Source: Corticium candelabrum (taxonomy: Eukaryota; Porifera; Homoscleromorpha; Homosclerophorida; Plakinidae). Taken from it: a stretch of 64,000 nucleotides of DNA. The first letter of the stretch is position 1. Each line of letters opens with the position of its first letter. The stretch is from the NCBI RefSeq assembly GCF_963422355.1, contig NC_085097.1:563501-627500 (forward strand), in the 5' to 3' direction. The notes beneath the pieces were generated by a model. The model saw only the letters and a list, made by a program, of their open reading frames with translations. It was not told the origin of the DNA and made no database searches. Made by a program: the position numbers and the translations under genes. Shown piece by piece: positions 36,757-64,000 of the stretch.

Positions 36757-38000
36757 GGTGTAACTGTACAACCGACCCTCAATGGATGAAAATCTCAGAA
36801 ATTGGACATTTTCTGGAATGTGCATCTCATATACTCAGTGTGGGTAGAAACTTATTGGGATAATTCTTTATACTTAATTAAGAGAGGTCAGAGTATACAA
36901 GAATCCTAGATACCAAGACATGTCATGTACATGTATGAGAAGTAAACAGTTACATAGAAATGTACAAATGCTGATTTCGTTATTTCAAAATATTTTGGAC
37001 GTACTGAGGATGGTTCTCTTGTAATGAAAGTCTTGTTTCAGGAAAGCGTCTCAGAAATTTTTCACTGTCATTCAATTTTTCTGCATTTCATCAAAATGTG
37101 GTTTGATCAACAACTAAGAAAAGTATCATTTTAGTGAGGATGGTTCTTTTGTAATGAAGGTCTTTGTATGTCAAAAGCGTCTTTGAGATACTTCACTTCC
37201 ATTCAAATTTTCTGCATTTTATCAAAACATGGTTTTTTATCGACAACTGGGAACAGCAGCTTGTAACCAACACATGACAGTAGTGTTGTCATGGGTGTCG
37301 ACTTTGAATCTGTCTGGTGCTGAAACTGTGTTGCCAGCAGGTACCACAACTCAATGTGGAACACTTTCAGTTTCGGTATACTGGTATCATCGCCCACCCT
37401 TAATTAATGGATGACTATTTGGAACACTTGTAGTGTACTGTACAACTCATCCTCAATGGAGACACTTTCTGAAATTGTGCTTATATACACTGACTGTGTG
37501 TAGGAACTGATCAAGATGATCTCTAGGTATACAATAATCGAGACTTAAGTTATATACTAAGCTGGTAATCGTACAAGAGATAAAGTTTAAACAGTTACAT
37601 GGAAAACTTACAGATGCTGATCTCGTAATGAGGATTGGTCTCTTGTAATGACAGTCTCTGTATGTTGAAAGCCTTCCCGAGATATTTTCCACTTTCATCC
37701 AAATTTTCTTCTTTTCATCAAAACTGGTGTGATCAACAACTGAGAAACACATTTTGGCACATGTTGTATGAGGATGGTTCTCTTGTAATGAAGGTCTCTA
37801 TATGTCAAAAGCGTCTTAGAGATATTTTCCACTTTCATCCAAATTTTCTGCATTTTATCGATAACTGGAAACAGCAGCATGTAAGCAACACATAACAGTT
37901 ATCATAGGTGTCAACCTTGAATCTCTGGTGCTGAAATTGTTCCAGTACAGTACATCAGGTATCAGAACCATAACATGTTTAGAGCAGAGTCAAAGCATCA
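36757..38000. repeat. Two-level tandem repeat
   Basis: A unit of roughly 620-680 bases is present twice (about 36757-37380 and 37432-38000). Inside each there are two copies of a roughly 130-base block, GAGGATGGTTCTCTTGTAATG..., starting near 37008, 37136, 37626 and 37769. The flanks match too: CAATGGA...TCTGAAATTG near 36780 and 37455, and AACAGCAGC.TGTAA.CAACACAT near 37251 and 37870. A small duplication followed by a larger one explains this. It has no coding support. Confidence 0.85.
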
Positions 38001-38827
38001 AAGCTTTCATAATTGCTGCAATCCAGACATTTACCACAGCGAACAACTGCAGAATTTCAAGTTAACACAACTCTTAACTTTCAAGTTCAAGTCAGAAATT
38101 TTTATGACATCAGCTATTATTCTCGGGAGAGCAAACCACTCAACAAACAGTAACTATTTCTATAATAGTAGTGTTGGCAGTTTATGGCAGAACATTGGCT
38201 TTGACATATAAAGTTGATTTTTATGCATTTAGACTTTCAAGTGTTTGTGTAAAATTTTTACATGTGTGTGTTCTACTGTACTTTGCTAGGCTATTTTTAG
38301 TTCTTACTTTAAGCACTCTACTTAATCAGGTGTGATTCTATCTTCATTCACTTGCTCATGGTGCTCTAGAATAGAAATCTTTCTACTGTAGCGTTCATAT
38401 ATGAACGCTATAATATATGTCCATAAAAACACTACATTTGCTAATTGTTTTCTTGAAACTATAGGGTTGTTCAAAGGACCAAGTGCCAGAAAGAGCAATT
38501 AACTTTGCTTTTCACCATGGCAACCAATATAGCACCATACCATAATTGACACCTTTGATTGTAGTATTCAAGATCAAACTATAATCACCACGTGCACATC
38601 AAGCCTAGTAATTAGCTATTGAACTATGGAATAGATTTAATCAGCACCTGTATCCCTACAATACTAAAACGCATTTTCAAAGATGCCAGAACTCTGTGTC
38701 TGCTGAGTCTAGAACCAGTACTAAATCTATTTTTTAGCATACAGAATCCTCACATCCGGGACGTTTGTTTACTGGCGCGCGAGAAAGTTAGTCAGTTTAC
38801 AAACAGTGACTTATCTGCTGGTCTAGG

Positions 38828-57124
<18,297 letters not shown>

Positions 57125-57642
57125 CATGGTTGATGCTTTCCAACAGCACCCACTAGTCTACCATGAAGAACTTTGGGAGGAGAAGCTCATAACTTCATAC
57201 TGAAATTGTGGATTTTGTAATTTATTGTGAGATGATGAAAATTAAAGTAATAATATACGTTTTTGGTATTGGCAAAATGGTGTAGTGTCAATCCAGACTC
57301 CAACGTTCTAATTACCTTTGGTATGCCATCATTCAACTTAGCCTCAGGTATGGAGATTTTATAACTTGTTTGGCAGCTGCCGTTTGCAAGGATCGTCTGA
57401 TCTTCACCTGACGTTTCTAGTCTTTGCTACGGCTATTTCTCGTTTGTGCTTTATTGATAACAACTGTCTCCTTTTCAAGTCAAAAAATAAAAACGTGAAA
57501 CTTTGGAATTTTGAGTCATTTTTTAGCAATTTTTTTATTAATGACGTTTATATCTAATAAAACCGGCATGTTAGCGTATACAGTCGATAATACGTGGGAG
57601 TGACGCTTGTTTTGTTCAAACGAATCTTGCACTGTACTCACC

Positions 57643-60153
57643 ATGTCACAAAGGTTGTTCTATATGTGGCACATAGAGACTTGGATAGTTACATGTGCGC
57701 TATATTTGATTAGCTCATGGAGGGAGGTTGTCGACCCTGAGACAAGAAAGGTGATGTTTGTAAATATTGAAACGGGAGAATGCGCTTGGAAGCTACCTGA
57801 AGGCGAAACATCGTGAGTATACGTGTATAGTTACATATACGTATAGACGTGTGCACAATAGATGGCACGAGAGAGCCTTGCTAATTCTAGGCTTGATTTT
57901 AACTTAAGTTAGACAGTACGCTTACCATTTGCATGCGAAGCTCCTTTGGTTTGCATTTGGATACTGAAATAAGAAGTTTTCTTTCCAATCAAGTAGAAAC
58001 TTGAGGGTTTTAAGGGCGGGATCTAACGGGTTTTAAGGGCGTGGTCTTTCTAGTGCAAGTCTGACTGCGCTGGTTTTTCTTTTGTTTGCAATACGCTTTC
58101 AGCTTGCAATATTTTATAGTTTTTAGTATCCTTGTTCTAGATTGGTAGCATTTGTGTTAATGATATATAAGCAGCTTCTGTGCCGTTGCCATGGTGATGG
58201 CGTGGAAATCCCAATTATACACTGGGCATTCATGGCTAACTTAGTTTAGGGGCCGCAGATAAACAGTTAACGCTGTATAGCTAGAGCATTTTGCAATCTA
58301 GGGGCATCATAAATAGAGCAGTTTGCTAACCAATTTTTTTAGTTTTTGGACATGGCCAAATTGCTGATATCACTATAAATATTAATCAAGTGGCACTAGA
58401 GACCTCTTTGGGGCCACAATTTTGGCACCAGCCATAAAAGGGGGCCAGCAATTTAACACTGGTATATATGTCTACATGCATCATGTGTGTTGTATTGCAT
58501 TGATTGACAGAATTGGTTACCTATTAATTAACGTAATTTATCTACTTTATAGTACTTTATTGTAGTTCACTTTTAAACAGCAGCAATGCATGCATTAATT
58601 AAAGGTTGTGTGTGTCATATTTGTTCGATGTTGGTTAATTGTAAGTATGGCTCTAGGTGATAGAAATTTAGAAAGGTTTTGGCTATGTAAGCAATAGCTC
58701 TTCTTTGTCAGTTGGTGGATTGAGTTTATTTGCATGAGTCACAAGCTGCACTGAAGCCTTAATTTTGTAATGAACATTTCTGCTGGCTTTATATAGCTTT
58801 TGCATACTAAATTTGCTACATTCCACACTGATTATAACATCTGAATGATGGTCTTCTTTAGTGTTGACATGGTGTTGGTCCATTTGTTACTAAAGGCTGT
58901 TGATTATTGAAATGTTGCAAACAGAGAGTGGCAGTGTTCATGGTTTGGCTGTGTGGCTCTATGGATAATTATTTGGGCATACAAAGAATGTGAGCTGCTT
59001 TCAATTTTACACAGATAGTCTAATTACAGAATCATTTACTATGTATTCACAACTTAGGGTTAGTATGAACTTGGATATATCCTTTGTAGTTGCTGTAATA
59101 TTTGCAGCTGAGGTTTAATTGTCTGGGCTATATATATATATATCATTGGTGCACTCAATTTGACTTATTTGTAAGTGTTTAAATAAATTATTACTGGCAT
59201 CTTGAACTGGAGACACCTTATTAATTAACTGAAAACTGTGACTATAAATGGACATTTGCAGTATTTTGATTAGAGTAGTGTGAGCTGTGGATGAAACTGG
59301 TCTTCAAATTACAGAATTTACTGGGTGCAGTAGGATGAGGTATGTCAATGAACAAAGGTGGACATGTAGTTAGTTACATATTAATTAAATGCTTGAAAAG
59401 CTGTATTCCCAGAGTACTCATTACTGTACGGTACTGCTGTTGATGTGTATGCATGATCATGATATTGAAAGTCATATTTGATCATGTCACATCTTAGCTA
59501 TTAGTTATGGCATTATAGTTACAGGTGAATTCTTGTGTAGTTATTTGACAATAAATGTCAGACCATGACAACTTAATTAATTGTGAGTTTCGTACATACA
59601 GCATAGTCAGCTCTTCCAGTGACTGGTGGGAATTCATTGACGAAAAGTCAAAACGTCACTATTACTACCAGTGGGAAAGTGGCAAATGTCAGTGGCGAAG
59701 ACCCAAACATGGAAATATTGTATTTATGGCAAAACTGCAGGTGAGATTGGAATCCAGTATTTATTGTGCTTTACAAATTAGTTGTTGTTTTTGCCTCCTG
59801 TGCATGTAGGATCAATCATTTTCCAAGACTGATGAAGACATCCAAGTAATCATAGTAGTCTTCCTATTCACTTTTTCCTAAAGTGTCTAAGACCTTTCCT
59901 GCTATAAGGCAAGTGGCAAAACACAGAAGAAACCACTACCACCAAAACCAAAACCCTACTTCAGTTCCGCATCCAAAAATCCAAAGAATGCTTCTGGTAC
60001 TGTTGGAGTACAATCACTATCAGTTGTAAGTTTTGTTCTCACATAAATAGTAGAAACAGCGTTTTACCACTTGTTTGCATATATATTTTTTCAACATATA
60101 TTTAACAGACTAATGGTGACCCAGTAGAGTCGCCTTATTCTAGAACGCCGTAA
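57643..60153 (+). CDS. Short tandem WW-domain protein, ARHGAP39 (Vilse)-like N-terminus only
   Basis: Exons: 57643-57653, 57714-57812, 59611-59740, 59810-59845, 59909-60025 and 60109-60153. All phases join to 145 residues with a TAA stop. WW1 runs from W6 to W29-x2-P32 (EVVDPETRKVMFVNIETGEC), and WW2 from W42/W43 to W65-x2-P68 (FIDEKSKRHYYYQWESGKCQ). NIVFMAKLQ follows. WW pairs bind proline-rich ligands. The order, the ETGEC and YYY words, and the IxxMAKLQ tail match ARHGAP39, in which MyTH4 and RhoGAP domains come later. Here the frame ends after KKPLPPKPKP (about 98-107), itself a possible WW/SH3 ligand, and a short tail. AATAAA at 60302-60307 is a fitting poly(A) signal. The first intron donor is GTTGTT and weak, so the start exon is the least sure part. 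The gene starts only 519 bases after the RING gene stop. Confidence 0.82.
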
Positions 60154-60425
60154 TTGAAAGAGTCAACGTCAAGAGCAACTAAATCTAATTTTTCCAAATC
60201 AAGTTTGCATTGCATTGCTATAATCTGCATGACAATTGCTCATGCAAGTTGCAAAGAGTTTTGCTAAGAGTTTGTCCACTAAGCAAAGACAAACTCTTTG
60301 CAATAAATTTGATGACTTTCAGGCTGTGAGTTAATTGACCATACTCCATAGGTTTCCACCACCAACGGGTAGAAAAGACCGCCTGCTGCTGTTACATTGT
60401 TGTTGTGTCTGTTGTCTTTTCATAT

Positions 60426-60840
60426 TCACCAAACTTGGCAGCTGCACCATGCAGCTTCATTTGCAGCATTGATTATCTGAGAAGGATTGAAGGGGTTCCT
60501 TATAGACACATCAAAGTATGCAGGTCTGCCCTGAGTAAAGTCGGGGTGGTAAATGTCCACCGGTCTGTCAAAGGACTTAGTTGAGCGACGCTGTTCACGG
60601 CGAGTGTACCAGAGTTTTCCTTGAGCATGCACTGGTAAAAAATGTCGCAAAGAGCATTATGTCGTTTAATTCTCAACAGACCACAACCAAGGGCATGATC
60701 GCCATGTTCATCTAGTACATCATTACAAGTGCATTCTGATTGAGTTGGGAATATCTAGAAATACAGAAATTTCAAGGCGAATCCGTAAAGCTATAATGAA
60801 CTCCTGAGGGGTCATGGCTAGACGGTTAGGAATTGCCCTC
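60426..60840 (-). pseudogene. C-terminal relic of a reverse-transcriptase element
   Basis: On minus: MTPQEFIIALRIRLEISVFL (about 60800), then CTCNDVLDEHGDHALGC with RIKRHNAL, then RPVDIYHPDFTQGRPAYFDV (60500-60560). A C/H-rich GDHAL.C knuckle followed by PDF..GRPAYFDV is a tail I know from uncharacterised RT-bearing ORFs in invertebrate genomes. Stops and a frame change separate the parts. The left end abuts the WW gene 3' region. Confidence 0.6.
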
Positions 60841-60844
60841 AACC

Positions 60845-60845
<1 letters not shown>

Positions 60846-60937
<92 letters not shown>
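60846..60937. repeat. CA microsatellite
   Basis: About 46 CA units, followed by a short ATATAT/AGAG run. A TG run on the same strand stands 148 bases away. Confidence 0.98.
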
Positions 60938-61080
60938 TATATATATAGAGAGAGAATGATTAGTGACAGATTGGACCTCGTGATTGTTGACTATCTACCT
61001 AATTATTGCGATATTACGACTTAGACTCTGTGCTTCCATCCTTAGGGCGGATATGTGTTATCTGTGTTATCTGTATTATA

Positions 61081-61185
<105 letters not shown>

Positions 61186-61311
61186 CATCGTTGTCAAACT
61201 GTTAGTAGAAAGCTAATGTTTTATGAACAGCTTTCTGTCAAGCTTTGTCTTTTAAATTAATGCTAAACTAATTTTAGAACGTTTAGCACTAAATAGTAGA
61301 GACATAGTTGT

Positions 61312-61313
<2 letters not shown>

Positions 61314-61391
<78 letters not shown>
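61314..61391. repeat. TA microsatellite
   Basis: About 39 TA units. Confidence 0.98.
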
Positions 61392-61394
<3 letters not shown>

Positions 61395-61723
61395 GGACAA
61401 GATTCTGAAGTTTGTCTCACAATCACCCTTCTTCTCACGCTCTTCAGGTCTTCTTGCTCTTCTTCATTCACTTGCTGTTTGTTCTCTGGTATATACTTCT
61501 TCATCCTCATGTCATTTCTAGCAGATGAACTCAGACTGGATTCTGGAGCATGCTGCACTTAAACCCTAATTCAGCGCTCTTCAGACCTCTTTGTTTATCT
61601 GCTGTACTATTCTGAAAGTCTTATCTGTTATATAGTGCTATTTTTAGTTTCTTCTTTTGTCTTGTACGCGGACAGTACACTACCTCGTATTTTGGATGTA
61701 GAGCAATACAAATATATATAATG

Positions 61724-61726
<3 letters not shown>

Positions 61727-61806
<80 letters not shown>
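61727..61806. repeat. TA microsatellite with one phase break
   Basis: About 39 TA units with one AATA break near 61775. Confidence 0.97.
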
Positions 61807-61810
<4 letters not shown>

Positions 61811-62305
61811 TGCTCTTTTGACTGAAAACAAGTATGTGAAAAGACAGTAACGATGCTCCAGTTATGATGCCAGTCGTTCAGGCGATATTTTTCAATCTGA
61901 CTTTTTGGAGGGCCAAGCTGCGGACTTTGACATTACACTGAGCAATAGTTTATGCAGCCTCTGCATTAATCAGCAGAACATGCTGAAGCCAGGAAAGATG
62001 ATCGTCATGAGGCCAGAGTAATGGCAGTGGGAGGAGTGTTTTACCCTCTTGATGTTGCGACCTACGGCTTTGGACTCCTGCAAGTTTGCAAACACTAAAG
62101 TTAGTCTGCTCAAGAGTGTCTACTGTAACAAGTTACTCATTTTCATAAACACAGAACAACTTGATGCAACAACTTTCAATAAAACTGTGGATGTTTAATG
62201 CTATAATGATTTATCAAACGCTACTAGTAGATACTGTTGATGTTTTTCGGTGGATCTACCTTCAGATAGCAATAATATGGTTCAATAATTAGAGGGTTAG
62301 AAGGG

Positions 62306-62308
<3 letters not shown>
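61807..62308. other. No gene recognised between TA microsatellites
   Basis: About 500 bases of mixed sequence with short open frames only. It could be part of the decayed Penelope-like copy, but no motif supports this. Confidence 0.4.

Positions 62309-62402
<94 letters not shown>
62309..62402. repeat. TA microsatellite
   Basis: About 46 TA units. It lies just beyond the 3' end of the minus-strand Penelope-like fragment. Confidence 0.98.
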
Positions 62403-62404
<2 letters not shown>

Positions 62405-62559
62405 TTGTACGGTGACCATGAATATTAGACATATTGCGAGAGATGTGCAACCGTATAGAATAATTGACAAATCGGGACGTTTTGACTCATAGGTCTTTAT
62501 CAACCGAAAAAAAGATATTAAAACGTTTGTCTACTAACAATTTTGCCCTTTAAATTGTC

Positions 62560-63140
62560 GTTTTTTCTGACATCATAATATTGTTGACCAATGGTCTTTA
62601 ACCATGTGTTGTGTCATCCTGATTTAATGTCCCATGTTTTCTAATCCAAATTGCCTCCTTGATTCGTCTAACATATAGTATTTGCTTTCTGTTGTTAGTG
62701 TTTTACTTCTTCACAATCCATCATGTTGTCAGTTTCCCGGTTGTTATGGGTGTCGCTGTGTTGAATTGCTAATTTGTGTTCATTCAGTCTCAAATTTCAG
62801 ACTTTTTCTCGTTTCTCCAATATAATATTTGCCACAATTCTTGCAACCTATTTTGTATACAACGTTCACTCTTCAAATGGTGTAAGTGGATCTTTTGGAT
62901 GACATAGTAATGACCAAATCATTGCTGTTGGTGCACTCACTAATTTGATGTTAAGTTTATTGCACAGACGTCTGACTTGTTGTGTAATATCTGGTGTAAA
63001 AGGCATCTTCAATATTGGCATTTGTTGGTCGCAACTTGCTCTTTGATTATGTAATTTCATTAGTTGTTTTTGTATAAATGAGTCTGGATATCCATTGCAT
63101 TTAAAGATGGTTTTTATTTTATAACTTGCGCGACAGAAGA
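62560..63140 (-). pseudogene. Penelope-like element, 3' part (end of RT and GIY-YIG endonuclease)
   Basis: On minus: NGYPDSFIQKQL (about 63085), then FTPDITQQVRRLCNKLNIKL and SLLCHPKDPLTPFEE (62866-63060), the RT C-terminal region. After a one-base frame change near 62863 it continues as VVYKIGCKNCGKYYIGETRK, a GIY-YIG start with the C-x2-C of Penelope endonucleases. RRIKEAIWIRKHGTLNQDD (about 62620-62680) is the usual downstream Glu-bearing helix (IKEAI.I). A TGA falls inside the GIY-YIG part. The copy is 5'-truncated. Confidence 0.85.
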
Positions 63141-63289
63141 ACTATCTTCATTTTTTGTTGAAGATGTAGAGACAACCAGGTGATACCAAAGGATTACAAC
63201 TGAATATGCTATCATCTTTTCACTACTAAAAGTATGCAGAAGATATATTACACCGCTGTGAAAAGAGTATTGTTCGTTCATGTATTAAA

Positions 63290-64000
63290 ATGGTACGCTG
63301 CAAATTTGTACATCTAAGCCAGAACATCCAACAATATCAAGATAATATCAAGAAGTTGACATCTGACAACATAAAGTTGAATAAACTATTTGAATGGACT
63401 GTGAGCTGTTTCAATTACGTGTTTGTAAAAACCAAGAAGAAACAAAGACAAACTGCAAAAGCTATTGAATCAAAAACGAATAACATCAATGTTGGAACAC
63501 AAGAACAAAAACATACGAAGAACACCATTATCAATTTGAGCAACAAAACACTTGACAATAGCTAAAGAACTTAACGTCTCGAGATATGGTTTAAATCTTG
63601 CAATTACATCAAACCCAGCTAATGTTGACAACACGATTACTGGAATTGAGACAACTGCTATATCCTTACCATAGCCTATGGCCACTGAACTTCGAGAAGG
63701 CATTACCTAGACAAATTTTGAGAACAAGAAGACCATTAAAGAAAAATTATCACCACAAGATATCAAAGCAATTAGAGATATACGGAAAGACACTTCTGTT
63801 ACTATTCTACCTGCAGACAAAGGCAATTCCACAGTTGTTATGAACAAATGTGATTATGACACGACGATGAAGGAATTATAAAAAGATCACGCATATCAAC
63901 AACTTGTAAATGATCCCACAAAGAAACTGGAAAGAAATCTAAATGACATACTTAAATTACTTGAAAAACAAAACAAGATCGACGCACGTAAACGAATTGA
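63290..64000 (+). pseudogene. Penelope-like element, 5' part, runs off the right edge
   Basis: MVRCKFVHLS begins an open stretch with KKKQRQT and IINLSNKTL. After a frame change near 63555 it continues AKELNVSRYGLNLAI, and then TVTILPADKG-type sequence (IRDIRKDTSVTILPADKGNS at about 63770-63830, VVMNKCDY, VNDPTKKLERNLNDIL). NLS.K.L and ILPADKGN.tVVm are the N-terminal RT landmarks of Penelope-like elements. Stops at about 63680, 63707 and 63879 mark decay. The catalytic core would lie beyond the window. Confidence 0.85.

Overview
The window is nuclear DNA of an invertebrate animal. Genes are split by many introns with GT-AG borders, the DNA is AT-rich, and there are long CA/TG and TA microsatellites. 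The transposon load is high and varied: Ty3/Gypsy, Penelope-like, LINE, hAT, Helitron-like, a SINE and foldback MITEs. LTV1 and an ARHGAP39-type tandem WW module point to Metazoa. A sponge or other early-branching animal is plausible, but the sequence alone does not fix the species.

Layout. 1-4300: decayed Ty3/Gypsy element entering from the left edge, ending in a polypurine tract and an LTR. 5091-8981: BEN-domain gene on + with one in-frame TGA. 9150-9311: CCATGG-rich palindromic patch. 9385-9693: hAT transposase relic. About 10017-10930: dispersed repeat related to one at 33180-33705 and to the Gypsy LTR. 12085-13424: cluster of hairpins and inverted-repeat elements just upstream of LTV1. 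13786-32592: complete LTV1 gene (14 exons on +), whose introns hold a 3.2-kb nested inverted repeat, two Helitron-like elements, tandem duplications, microsatellites and a SINE. 32593-38827: intergenic, with repeats and a two-level tandem duplication. 38828-57124: complete RING-H2 E3 ligase gene (9 exons on +). Its 14.1-kb intron 5 holds a LINE split by an inverted-repeat element that itself carries a MITE, plus a decayed antisense hAT transposase. 57643-60153: short tandem-WW gene (6 exons on +). 60426-64000: retroelement debris, dense microsatellites and two Penelope-like fragments in opposite orientation, the second leaving at the right edge.

The host genes share no obvious pathway. LTV1 is a 40S ribosome assembly factor. 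The RING gene looks like a nuclear ubiquitin ligase with SUMO- and ubiquitin-binding motifs. The WW gene is probably a signalling adaptor. Exon borders of LTV1, the RING gene and the WW gene were placed by requiring splice sites, unbroken phase and family motifs. The least certain borders are the LTV1 exon 10 donor, the RING exon 4 donor and the BEN 5' end.

The most unusual points are a foldback-element superfamily with a shared terminal core, the layered inverted repeat inside LTV1, the SUMO/ubiquitin-motif RING ligase with a GC-AG intron, and the WW protein that looks like ARHGAP39 cut down to its WW pair.
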